Shown here in pieces: positions 27,266 to 34,835 of a stretch of DNA of 64,000 nucleotides. The position numbers and the translations under genes were made by a program. This stretch comes from Alteromonas halophila (GTDB lineage Bacteria; Pseudomonadota; Gammaproteobacteria; Enterobacterales; Alteromonadaceae). The notes beneath the pieces are model-generated. The model ran no database searches. It worked only from the letters and a program-made list of their open reading frames with translations, and had not been told where the DNA came from. Positions within the stretch are counted from its first letter, which is position 1. Every line of letters begins with the position of its first letter. The stretch is taken from positions 625,625 to 689,624 of the forward strand of contig NZ_BMXP01000002.1 in the NCBI RefSeq assembly GCF_014651815.1. Reading direction: 5' to 3'.

Positions 27266-28573
27266 ATGAAACGGATAATTCTACCTTTGGCTCTGTCCCT
27301 GGCAGCGCCACTGAACGCCTATGCCTCGCTAAATGGTTGTGTGGCCGAAGAGCAAACGGAAAAACGGACTATGTTTTATTATGCCAACGGTGTAGGGAAC
27401 AGCTTTGCGGATGCGGTTGATTCCATGACAGCGCTGGAATCGGCGTATAAATACACTTTACCAGCTGAAGAAGAAACGTACACGTTTGGGGTGGCCTACA
27501 ATAATACCCAGGGACTGCAAACGGACTTGATGCAGGTCATGGTACAGAAAATGACCGAGTATGGTATCGATGGTGATCCCTACCTGATGTATACACTCAT
27601 CCTGGAAGATTTTGACGAATCGACAATTGAGCATTTCTTTGATGTGTTGTTAAGCGACAGTGAAATTCAGGCAATGCGCGATGCGATTCGAGAAACCATG
27701 GTCGATGCAATGCGCGATCTGGTCGCCGACCAGAATCTGCAAACCAATATTTATGAAAGTGATCTGCTTTCAGGACGCAGAGTGATGGTGGTGGCACATA
27801 GTCAGGGTAACCTGTATTCCAACTCTATTGTTAGTGCCGTTAAGGAACGTCAGCCGGAGCGAAGCAACAGTATTGGCTATTTCGGTGTGGCATCACCTGC
27901 CGGATCAGTCAATAACTACTCGGCATACGTGACGGTGCAGGATACTGCCTACGTGACCGCAGAAGATGACCGGGTGATTAACCCATTACGAGACTCATTC
28001 ACGGTACTGCCTGCCAATATTGATAACGACCCCGGTATATTCGAAGGGCGGGATTGGATGAATCACGGGTTTCTGCAAAGTTATTTTGATTCAGAGCTTG
28101 ATTCCCGGGCCCGGATTGATACAGGCGTTGGAGCGATGGCGGCAAATCTGACCTATCCTGCAACCACGGCAGGTGTTGGTGCACTTCGCGCCTCCCTGAC
28201 GTGGGGAGAGCAACGCGATGTCGATCTGCATGCGTTTGAGCCTGACGGAACACATGTGTATTACCGGAACAAGCAGGGAAGCGACGGGTCGCTGGACGTA
28301 GACGATGTTACTAGTTTTGGGCCGGAAAACTATGTTGTACCTTGCGAGTCGATAAACCCTGGCGAATATACCATTGGCGTAAATTACTACGCAGGTAATG
28401 CGCCTGAAACCGCTTCTGTTTCGCTGTTTTTAGGAAATGGCCAGGTTTATGGTCCGCGAGAAACGTTACTCGAAAACAGTCGTGGCAGTAGTGGCAATGA
28501 CAGCCCTGAGATAATGTTCACGATAACCGTGGCAGATGATGGCAACGGAAACGCTGTGTATACCGTGGAGTAA
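27266..28573 (+). CDS. Secreted esterase-like protein with YfaP/DUF2135-like C-terminal domain
   Basis: A 435-residue exported protein (signal peptide ending LNAYA). The centre carries a GxSxG-type nucleophile elbow (VVAHSQGN, about residues 174-181) after a strand, typical of alpha/beta hydrolases such as lipases, with a possible acid and His (DDRVINPL, NHGFLQSYF) further on. The C-terminus (about 305-395: LTWGEQRDVDLHAFEPDG, then NPGEYTIGVNYY) matches the DUF2135/YfaP beta-sandwich often found in secreted proteins. The substrate is unknown. It follows the PKD lipoprotein gene and is followed by a strong hairpin. Confidence 0.78.
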   Translation: MKRIILPLALSLAAPLNAYASLNGCVAEEQTEKRTMFYYANGVGNSFADAVDSMTALESAYKYTLPAEEETYTFGVAYNNTQGLQTDLMQVMVQKMTEYGIDGDPYLMYTLILEDFDESTIEHFFDVLLSDSEIQAMRDAIRETMVDAMRDLVADQNLQTNIYESDLLSGRRVMVVAHSQGNLYSNSIVSAVKERQPERSNSIGYFGVASPAGSVNNYSAYVTVQDTAYVTAEDDRVINPLRDSFTVLPANIDNDPGIFEGRDWMNHGFLQSYFDSELDSRARIDTGVGAMAANLTYPATTAGVGALRASLTWGEQRDVDLHAFEPDGTHVYYRNKQGSDGSLDVDDVTSFGPENYVVPCESINPGEYTIGVNYYAGNAPETASVSLFLGNGQVYGPRETLLENSRGSSGNDSPEIMFTITVADDGNGNAVYTVE

Positions 28574-28582
28574 AAGAGAGGA

Positions 28583-28607
28583 AAATGGCCCGCTAGGCGG
28601 GCCATTT
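28583..28607. terminator. Strong terminator hairpin
   Basis: Eleven-base perfect arms (AAATGGCCCGC and GCGGGCCATTT) with a three-base TAG loop, ten bases after the esterase stop codon. The A-rich left and T-rich right flanks could make it work in both directions. Confidence 0.75.
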
Positions 28608-28845
28608 GAAATAAACAATATCTATTCTGCAGCTCAATTTATCAGCTTCGAAAGCATCATGAGGTACGGTGAAATGAGCAAGTCTTCCCTGAAAAGTCTG
28701 GTGCCAGCACCAACACCCAATACGACCTGAGAATCAGCTATCGGCAATGCCGCGAGTCAGGCTGGCCTGTTATCTAAGTGCTATCAACGTTAAGCTACCG
28801 CCTTTTTACTTTTTAATTTATGCAATTTTTAGCGGCGGAGACTTC

Positions 28846-30054
28846 ATGACAACAGGTATTGGGGGCAAATCAGCAGAACAGGCGCTGGCCAGTCTGTCTG
28901 ATATGACGGCAACGGCAGAGCCGATTCAGCCGGCGGAGTTTCAGGCGCGAATGGAAAAGGCCCAGCGGTTAATGCAAGCGCAGGGGATTGCCGCACTATA
29001 CCTGAATGCGGGAACTAACCTGCAGTATTTTACCGGTATGGCGTGGTACCCCAGTGAGCGCATGGTTGGCGCAATTTTACCGGCGAAAGGGGAGGTGGTG
29101 TATATCGCCCCTACGTTTGAGATTGACTCGCTGAATGAACGCAAAGTCATGCCTGGCAACATGGCCGGCTGGCAGGAACATGAAAGTCCGTATGCGCGGG
29201 TCGCCGCCATAGTGGCGGATGTCGATACCGCCGGTGGCGACACGTTAGCCATTGACGAAGCTACTCCGTTTTTTGTGGTGGATGGTATACAGCAGGCGCT
29301 TGCAGATTTTGCGATCATCAATGGCGGCCCGCTGACCGCAGAGTGCCGGATGCACAAATCAGCGGCTGAAATTGCCCTTATTCAGCAGGCCATGGACATG
29401 ACACTGGCCGTGCATAAGGCAACGGCAAGCATGTTACATGAAGGCATTACCACCACTGAGGTGGAAGCGTTTATTGATGCTGCGCATAAAAAGGTAGGGG
29501 CGACCGGCAGCTTTTTCTGCATCGTGCTGTTCGGCAAGGCAACGTCGTATCCGCACGGGGTAAAAGATCCGCAGCGCCTGAAACAAAACGATATGGTGCT
29601 GATTGATACCGGCTGTCGTTTGCATGGGTACCTGTCGGATATAACCCGAACCTACTGTTTTGGCGAGGCAAGCCCAAAGCAGCAGGCCATGTGGGAAAGT
29701 GAAAAACAGGCGCAGCTGGCCGCATTTAATGCAGCCAGACCTGGCGTGACTTGTGGTGACGTTGATGCCGCCGCGCGAGAACGCCTTGAAGCGGACGGAC
29801 TGGGGCCAGACTACCGGCTGCCGGGGCTGCCACACCGCACAGGCCACGGTATTGGGATGGATATTCACGAATGGCCCTACCTGGTCAAAGATAATCCCAA
29901 AGCGCTGGCAGAGGGTATGTGCTTCAGTAATGAGCCGATGATCGTGGTGCCGGACGAGTTTGGTATACGCCTTGAAGATCATTTCTACGTCACCGCAGAC
30001 GGCGCAAAATGGTTTACTGAGCCGAGTCATTCACTGGACGCGCCGTTTGGTTAA
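28846..30054 (+). CDS. M24-family metallopeptidase (Xaa-Pro peptidase type)
   Basis: A 402-residue cytoplasmic peptidase with the creatinase N-terminal domain and the pita-bread M24 catalytic domain. The five metal ligands are visible: D in VLIDTGCR, D in SDITRTY, H in GHGIGMDIHE, E in SNEPMI and E in RLEDHFYV. The His of the substrate site is in LPHRTGHG. Such enzymes cleave the bond before proline in short peptides. The start at 28846 has GGAG six bases upstream; the longer frame from 28747 has no ribosome site and would add an unrelated hydrophobic stretch. It is likely a single-gene unit. Confidence 0.9.
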   Translation: MTTGIGGKSAEQALASLSDMTATAEPIQPAEFQARMEKAQRLMQAQGIAALYLNAGTNLQYFTGMAWYPSERMVGAILPAKGEVVYIAPTFEIDSLNERKVMPGNMAGWQEHESPYARVAAIVADVDTAGGDTLAIDEATPFFVVDGIQQALADFAIINGGPLTAECRMHKSAAEIALIQQAMDMTLAVHKATASMLHEGITTTEVEAFIDAAHKKVGATGSFFCIVLFGKATSYPHGVKDPQRLKQNDMVLIDTGCRLHGYLSDITRTYCFGEASPKQQAMWESEKQAQLAAFNAARPGVTCGDVDAAARERLEADGLGPDYRLPGLPHRTGHGIGMDIHEWPYLVKDNPKALAEGMCFSNEPMIVVPDEFGIRLEDHFYVTADGAKWFTEPSHSLDAPFG

Positions 30055-30164
30055 GGCTGCGTATGGCTAAGGTCTGTCTGGCAAGGCGGTAATCCTGTAT
30101 ACTTGATGCACCTTTACCAGCCTGCCAACGGGCTTTTTTAACGCTGTGAAACTGACGGGTTGAT

Positions 30165-30902
30165 ATGACTACCGACGCACCCAAGCGATTAAACAAATAC
30201 CTAAGCGATACCGGCGCTTGCTCCCGCCGTGAGGCGGATAAACTTATTGAGCAGCAGCGCGTTACCATTAACGGTAAGCTGCCTGAGCTTGGCACCAAAG
30301 TGCAACCGGGTGACACCGTAAAGCTGGACGGCAAAACCGTTGGCAGTGTTGCCAAAGATAAGTCTGATCGTATTTACATTGTCTATCATAAACCGGTTGG
30401 CATTACCTGTACGACCGAGCGGCATGTGAAGGGCAATATCATTGATGCCGTGGGTCACAAGCAGCGTATTTTTCCAATCGGCAGGCTGGATAAGCCGTCA
30501 GAGGGCCTGATTTTACTGACCAGTGACGGCGATATCGTGAACAAAGTACTGCGTGCCGAAAATGCCCACGATAAAGAGTACATTGTTACCGTAAATCAGC
30601 CGGTGAGTGAGCGTTTTTTGAAGAAAATGGCCCGCGGAGTGCCCATTCTGGGTACCGTGACCAAGCCGTGTCAGGTCAGCGCACGTGGCCGCTTTCAGTT
30701 CAGTATTATTCTTACCCAGGGACTGAACCGCCAGATCCGCCGTATGTGTGAATTCTTAGGGTATGAAGTGACCAAATTGAAGCGTACCCGCATTATGCAT
30801 ATTCAGCTTGGTAAACTGCGGCCAGGGGAATGGCGTAACCTGACTAAACAGGAACTGACGCAGTTAAATAACGCCGTTAAACACTCAAAAAAAACGGCTT
30901 AA
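30165..30902 (+). CDS. rluF: 23S rRNA pseudouridine(2604) synthase RluF
   Basis: A 245-residue RNA-modifying enzyme: S4 RNA-binding domain (RLNKYLSDTGACSRREADKLI, about 7-27), then the RsuA/RluB/E/F catalytic domain with the active-site Asp in GRLDKPSEGLILLT (D106). The SARGRFQFSIILTQGLNRQIRRM signature of the RluF group is present. It isomerises U2604 of 23S rRNA in E. coli. The gene ends with a four-base overlap with the convergent methyltransferase gene. Confidence 0.92.
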   Translation: MTTDAPKRLNKYLSDTGACSRREADKLIEQQRVTINGKLPELGTKVQPGDTVKLDGKTVGSVAKDKSDRIYIVYHKPVGITCTTERHVKGNIIDAVGHKQRIFPIGRLDKPSEGLILLTSDGDIVNKVLRAENAHDKEYIVTVNQPVSERFLKKMARGVPILGTVTKPCQVSARGRFQFSIILTQGLNRQIRRMCEFLGYEVTKLKRTRIMHIQLGKLRPGEWRNLTKQELTQLNNAVKHSKKTA

Positions 30903-31645
30903 CGAACAGACAGCTGGTAGGCACAAATTCCAACCGAACTGGCCAGGTTGAGCGAATCGATGGTGCCACTGCCGGCAATGGTAAACGCCTGCGCGTTAGA
31001 CGCTGACACTTTATCCAGCGGCACGCCACGCGCTTCATTGCCAAACAGGTAGCAGTCGTAGTTGGCAAAAGCTGGTGTGGTAATGGCTTCGCCCTGCAAA
31101 TCCAGGTAAGCAAATTTATCAAAGCGCTGCGGCAGGGTTTTAAGTGCGCAGTCGGTCTCGATGGGCAGGTGAAATATGGCCCCCATGCTGGCGCGCACTA
31201 CCTTTGAGTTAAACGGATCAACGCTGTTAGGGCTTAGCAGCAACTGAAACCCTCCAAACCAGGCCAGTGTGCGGATGATGGTGCCTAAATTACCGGGGTC
31301 CTGTACTTCATGCAGATAGATACAGCGCGCGTTGTGCGCTACACCAGTTTGGCGCGTGCTGTGTGTGGGTAAGGGCACACAGGCGACGACACCTTGCGGT
31401 GTTTTGGTATCACTTAGCCTGGCCATTTGCTTATCGCTGACCATTTTTACATCAAAGTCAGACGCAAATTCGCGCGCCCAGTCCTGTCGTGCCTCGGTGA
31501 TATACAGAGTGATACGCTGTGCATCGGCTGAATGCGTCAGGGCTTTATGCAGCTCAATGATGAGGTGCTCACCTTCCACCAGATAGTGGCCAAATTCCAC
31601 GCGGTATTTCTTCTGATGCAGCTTTTTAACATCATCTAGCTTCAT
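30899..31645 (-). CDS. TrmH/SpoU-family RNA 2'-O-methyltransferase
   Basis: A 248-residue SPOUT methyltransferase: an N-terminal substrate-binding domain (KLHQKKYRVEFGHYLVEGEHL) and the knotted catalytic domain with motif 1 LHEVQDPGNLGTIIRT, motif 2 LFGNEARGV and motif 3 DSLNLASSVGICAY. It transfers a methyl group from S-adenosylmethionine to a ribose in rRNA or tRNA; the precise target nucleotide is not readable. It is convergent with rluF and divergent from rlmE, forming a cluster of three RNA-modifying enzymes. Confidence 0.9.
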   Translation of the reverse strand: MKLDDVKKLHQKKYRVEFGHYLVEGEHLIIELHKALTHSADAQRITLYITEARQDWAREFASDFDVKMVSDKQMARLSDTKTPQGVVACVPLPTHSTRQTGVAHNARCIYLHEVQDPGNLGTIIRTLAWFGGFQLLLSPNSVDPFNSKVVRASMGAIFHLPIETDCALKTLPQRFDKFAYLDLQGEAITTPAFANYDCYLFGNEARGVPLDKVSASNAQAFTIAGSGTIDSLNLASSVGICAYQLSVR

Positions 31646-31739
31646 GATTGCGAGCCTGCTATGGGAGAGGAGTTTTGCAATTTAAGCCGGCAAGTTTACA
31701 ATATCCGCCCCTTTTGCGATACCGGAGCAGGCGAACTTC

Positions 31740-32360
31740 ATGGCGCGATCAAAAACCAGTAAAAAGTGGATGGACGAGCACGTCAACGATCCCTATGTTA
31801 AAAAAGCGCAGATGGATGGATATCGCTCCCGCGCCAGTTATAAGCTGATTGAAATTAACGAAAAAGACGGGCTTTTCCGCCCCGGCAGTGTGGTGGTGGA
31901 TCTGGGCTCTGCGCCCGGTGGCTGGTCACAGATTGTGGCTCCCGTGGTGGGCGATGCCGGGCGCGTGATCGCCTCAGACATCCTGCCTATGGATGCTATA
32001 AACGGCGTAACCTTTATACAGGGCGACTTTACCGAAGAATCGGTGTATGAAGACATTTTGCAGGCGCTGGACGGCGGACAGGCCGATACGGTTGTCTCGG
32101 ACATGGCCCCTAATTTAAGTGGCGTGAAAAATACCGACCAGTATGCCGCCATGTATCTGGTCGAGCTGGCCCTGGATATGGCGCGCAACGTGTTAAAGCC
32201 CGGCGGCAGCTTTTGTGCAAAGGTGTTTCAGGGCGTGGGGTACGAAGAATACGTGAAAGATGTTCGCCGCTCGTTCAACAAAGTGATTGTGCGTAAACCC
32301 GCCGCCTCCAGACCACGCTCCCGCGAGGTCTATCTGGTAGGAAAAGGGTTTAAAGGCTAA
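31740..32360 (+). CDS. rlmE: 23S rRNA (uridine-2552-2'-O)-methyltransferase RlmE
   Basis: A 206-residue FtsJ/RrmJ enzyme that methylates U2552 in the A-loop of 23S rRNA. It has [11 protein letters not shown], the AdoMet loop [12 protein letters not shown], the D in SDMAPN, and the K-D-K-E catalytic residues (K from SRASYKL, D from VVSDMAP, K from FCAKVFQG, E from SREVYLV). It lies divergently from the SpoU-family gene. In E. coli rlmE is followed by ftsH; here an RbgA-like gene follows on the other strand. Confidence 0.95.
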   Translation: MARSKTSKKWMDEHVNDPYVKKAQMDGYRSRASYKLIEINEKDGLFRPGSVVVDLGSAPGGWSQIVAPVVGDAGRVIASDILPMDAINGVTFIQGDFTEESVYEDILQALDGGQADTVVSDMAPNLSGVKNTDQYAAMYLVELALDMARNVLKPGGSFCAKVFQGVGYEEYVKDVRRSFNKVIVRKPAASRPRSREVYLVGKGFKG

Positions 32361-32487
32361 AAACCGGCGGGGCGCAATGATCCCGGCGATGCACCGGCTT
32401 TGCTCCCCCGCAACATATTTCCATGTCCAACGCCGCTGCTGATCATTTGCTGATATGCGGTCAGGCCCGGCAACACACCAATGACGT

Positions 32488-33492
32488 TTATCTGCGGCCC
32501 TGTTTCATCCGTTTGCTTTGTGCCTGACGTTTTTCGGTGCGCTTTTCTTTGCGGGCGGCTTTGTCGGGCGTTAACGAGCCTTCTTTAAAGCGCTGTTTGC
32601 GCTTGGCTTTTGCTGCCGCTTTTCTCTCTGCCTCGGCGGCCATTTCTGCTTTTTCACTTGCAATCATAGCCGGTGTTTCAAGGCTTACCCGGCCAAGTTT
32701 GCCGGACTGCAGTTCACTTAGCAGTACTTCGCAGATTTTATGCAGATTAACCCGACCGCCGCTCATAATGGCGCCGCGACGTTTGGCAGCGGCTTCCAGA
32801 AATTCCAGCTCGGTGTCGGGTAAGTCGTCTAGTTTAAAGCGCGCCTTCATCGCCTCCGGGTAGGCCTTAATCAGATAATCCGCGGCAAAGAAGCCCACAT
32901 CATCAAACTCCATGGCGGTATTTTTCACCGCGCCCGACGCAGCCAGACGATAAATCGAGTTTGGGTTTTCAATTTTTGGCCAGAGTACGCCAGGCGTGTC
33001 GTACAGAACAATGCCACTGCCAAGGTTAATACGCTGCTGGCCTTTAGTGACGGCAGGCTCGTTGCCGGTTTTGGCAATGATCCTGTCGGCCAGAATATTA
33101 ATGAGGGTAGACTTGCCAACATTGGGAATGCCGGTGATCATGGCATTGACCGACTTCACCGAAGCATTTTTATCGGCGCAGTGCTCACGGAGCAGACTTA
33201 GGATTTGTTTACTTTCAGCGGGTTTGTCGCTGGTGTTGGTAATGGTAAACACGCCGCGCTGGCTTTCCAGTTCCTCCTGCCATTGCCGGGTAATGTCGGG
33301 ATCAGCCAGGTCAAACTTGTTGAGAATTTTCAGGCAGGGCTTATCACCACGGATCTTTGCAATCTCAGGGTTCTCACTGGAGTAGGGGATGCGCGCATCC
33401 AGCACTTCAATCAGAATGTCTACCTGGTTTAAGGACTCTTTTATTTCTTTCAGGGCCTTATGCATATGCCCCGGAAACCACTGTAATGCCAC
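32488..33492 (-). CDS. RbgA/YlqF-like ribosome-assembly GTPase
   Basis: A 334-residue circularly permuted GTPase. The motif order is G4 (LNKFDLAD), then G1 (GIPNVGKSTLIN) and G3 (DTPG), with WFPGHMHKAL at the N-terminus as in YlqF/RbgA, which acts in large-subunit assembly. The C-terminus is long and strongly basic (KAKRKQRFKEG and more), a sign of rRNA binding. The GTG at 33492 with AGGA nine bases upstream and the family-typical ALQWFPGHM start is preferred over the ATGs at 33540 and 33555. It is convergent with rlmE. Confidence 0.9.
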   Translation of the reverse strand: MALQWFPGHMHKALKEIKESLNQVDILIEVLDARIPYSSENPEIAKIRGDKPCLKILNKFDLADPDITRQWQEELESQRGVFTITNTSDKPAESKQILSLLREHCADKNASVKSVNAMITGIPNVGKSTLINILADRIIAKTGNEPAVTKGQQRINLGSGIVLYDTPGVLWPKIENPNSIYRLAASGAVKNTAMEFDDVGFFAADYLIKAYPEAMKARFKLDDLPDTELEFLEAAAKRRGAIMSGGRVNLHKICEVLLSELQSGKLGRVSLETPAMIASEKAEMAAEAERKAAAKAKRKQRFKEGSLTPDKAARKEKRTEKRQAQSKRMKQGRR

Positions 33493-33653
33493 GTTGGTTT
33501 TCCTCAACAACTTCACTTTTGAGTATTGTACGTTACTCATGCGGGATATGTGCAAAGAATTGAAAGTAGGTTTCGGGGGAAGTCAGAAGGCGACATTCAC
33601 CGCTTTACTGGAGCATCGTATGTAGATATGGCTGGTTTTGGTGTAGTACAGGT

Positions 33654-33682
33654 AAAAGTCCTGGAGTGACGCCAGGACTTTT
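33654..33682. terminator. Bidirectional terminator after the microcin-like operon
   Basis: Arms AAAAGTCCTGG (33654-33664) and CCAGGACTTTT (33672-33682) are perfect complements with a seven-base loop, with T runs on both sides as read on each strand. It lies after the stop of the 61-residue protein gene. Confidence 0.75.
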
Positions 33683-33708
33683 CGGTCTTTTTGAAGGTGC
33701 GGTAAAAC

Positions 33709-33894
33709 TTAGCTGTCTGACTTATCTTTTTGCCCAATCAAGACACCCAGCCCCAGACTTAATAACACCAAAAGCGCAGTCAGATATCGCTCAGGGCTTG
33801 CCGGTGTCAGCCCGACAAACTGTAAAAACACCAATGAAAATGCTATCAGAACGATAAGTCGGGTGATATCAGAGAACGATAAGCGAATGTTCAT
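33709..33894 (-). CDS. Two-helix small membrane protein, putative microcin immunity protein
   Basis: A 61-residue protein with two predicted membrane helices (about 12-28 and 36-54) and short charged ends. The ATG is preceded by GGGGAGCAGGT, a good ribosome site. It starts 24 bases after the stop of the double-glycine-leader gene on the same strand and precedes the terminator. Small two-helix membrane proteins in this place are typical immunity proteins of class II microcins; the assignment rests on position and topology, not on similarity. Confidence 0.62.
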   Translation of the reverse strand: MNIRLSFSDITRLIVLIAFSLVFLQFVGLTPASPERYLTALLVLLSLGLGVLIGQKDKSDS

Positions 33895-33918
33895 ACCTGC
33901 TCCCCACGTAAAAAATCA

Positions 33919-34182
33919 CTACTTGTTGAACAAGTCATAAATCCAGACCCCAAGTTTTGAGCCAACGGAGCCCAGATTGAAGGCAGTGCCAAGGCTATAG
34001 CCCGCATAGCCAGCGCCTATTATCAATCCACCTGCTACGGTGGCGTTGCCGATCGTTAGCATACTGGCTCCACTCACTGCCGCGCCTGTGCCACCGGCAA
34101 ACGATCCCATTGCGATGGCTTCGCCAAAAGAAATGTCGCCGCCGCTCACCCAGTCGGCCTCTTTAACTGATAAATTTTCCAT
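33919..34182 (-). CDS. Microcin V-like class II bacteriocin precursor (candidate)
   Basis: An 87-residue precursor. Residues 1-15 (MENLSVKEADWVSGG) match the double-glycine leader pattern and are close to the microcin V leader (MRTLTLNELDSVSGG). The mature part of 72 residues is rich in Gly and Ala, with small-residue repeats (FAGGTGAAVSGA, VAGGLIIGAGYAGYSLG) typical of membrane-inserting class II microcins, and ends in a short basic aromatic tail (IYDLFNK). There are no cysteines. Export would need a C39-peptidase ABC transporter, which is not in the window. The ATG has AGGGA nine bases upstream. The putative immunity gene follows directly. A secretion signal of another kind (for example a TPS-like or peptide pheromone) is the main alternative. 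Confidence 0.72.
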   Translation of the reverse strand: MENLSVKEADWVSGGDISFGEAIAMGSFAGGTGAAVSGASMLTIGNATVAGGLIIGAGYAGYSLGTAFNLGSVGSKLGVWIYDLFNK

Positions 34183-34224
34183 GTGATTAATTCCCTGTGT
34201 GTTTATGGCAATAATGCCAATTCA

Positions 34225-34253
34225 ATTAAAGGACATAACTTGCGCGTTTGTAA
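34225..34253 (-). promoter_or_regulatory. Promoter candidate for the microcin-like operon
   Basis: On the minus strand TTACAA and TTTAAT are 17 bases apart and end about 40 bases before the start codon at 34182. A short dyad TGGCAATAATGCCA (34206-34219) lies between promoter and gene, overlapping the expected start of transcription. Confidence 0.5.
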
Positions 34254-34302
34254 CTGATCAGTAGCACGGTTTTTAATGTGCCTGGGAGGAACCCGAGATC
34301 GC

Positions 34303-34691
34303 TTTTAAACAAATAAAGAACGCGTATATTTCCTGTCAGTTAGTACTTGCTATCAGCGGCTTCATTTTTATGGCTTGCGCTCACTGTGTTCTCGAAATTT
34401 TTTAGTGTTGGCAGAAGTATTTTTTCAAAATAGCAACACGGTCACATTGCCCCCCCAGGGAGCGGGAGGGGGCTCAACTGACTGACGTAAGTCAAAATCT
34501 ACCCGAAACTCTCTGCCTTCCCGAACCAGCTGGTAGCTGAAGTGCTCTGGATAGATGAAAATTTTCCATATGTTATTGATGGATTGCGGCAAACCTTTTA
34601 CAGCAAACATCCATTGCGTATAACTGTCTGCGGGAAACGATTGCACTTGCGCATAACCCGCTTCGTGATTCAGGCCGCCATACATGGTCAC
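34303..34691. repeat. Left copy of a ~390-bp imperfect direct repeat
   Basis: This stretch matches 50017-50404 over almost its whole length, in the same orientation, with scattered substitutions and small indels (roughly nine bases in ten identical by eye). Homology begins at TTTTAAAC and stops abruptly after ATGGTCAC. It contains the 3' part of the gene that is complete at 50156-50746 plus about 120 bases of 3' flank. The two copies bracket the fructan locus. Confidence 0.85.
34425..34691 (-). pseudogene. Truncated copy of the secreted 196-residue protein
   Basis: The 5' part of the gene is missing: the frame opens at MTMYGGLNHEAGY and then follows residues about 113-193 of the complete copy. 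An extra C in the run of C near 34450 shifts the last residues (WGGNVTVLLF in place of WGAM). No signal peptide remains, so it is judged a remnant left by the event that introduced the neighbouring island. Confidence 0.8.
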
Positions 34692-34746
34692 CTCGCTGAA
34701 ACAAACGACTTAAAGCTGACACATGAAATTTGTTGTTAATTTTTTG

Positions 34747-34775
34747 TTGATCAATCTTTTCGGAACTAGTATAAC
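34747..34775 (+). promoter_or_regulatory. Promoter of the susCD-permease-GH32 operon
   Basis: TTGATC (34747-34752) and TATAAC (34770-34775) are exactly 17 bases apart, 60 bases before the susC-like start. A LacI-type palindrome lies just downstream. Confidence 0.65.
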
Positions 34776-34777
34776 GT

Positions 34778-34799
34778 AAAAAGACAACGTTGTTTATTT
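34778..34799. promoter_or_regulatory. LacI-type operator, copy 1
   Basis: The perfect palindrome ACAACGTTGT (34784-34793) with symmetric A/T-rich flanks overlaps the expected start of transcription. The same palindrome in a 25-base identical context is found at 45374-45398 before the second GH32 gene. The site is thus the probable target of the LacI regulator encoded between the two. Confidence 0.7.
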
Positions 34800-34835
34800 G
34801 AAAAGATTACACCACTTCAACTATCGGGACGCGAT

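Noticed and set aside
33493..33555. Upstream ATG starts of the RbgA-like gene
   Set aside because: The GTG at 33492 has the better ribosome site and gives the family-typical N-terminus.
33709..34182. Toxin-antitoxin pair
   Set aside because: The double-glycine leader and lack of a DNA-binding or RNase-like partner fit a microcin and immunity protein better.
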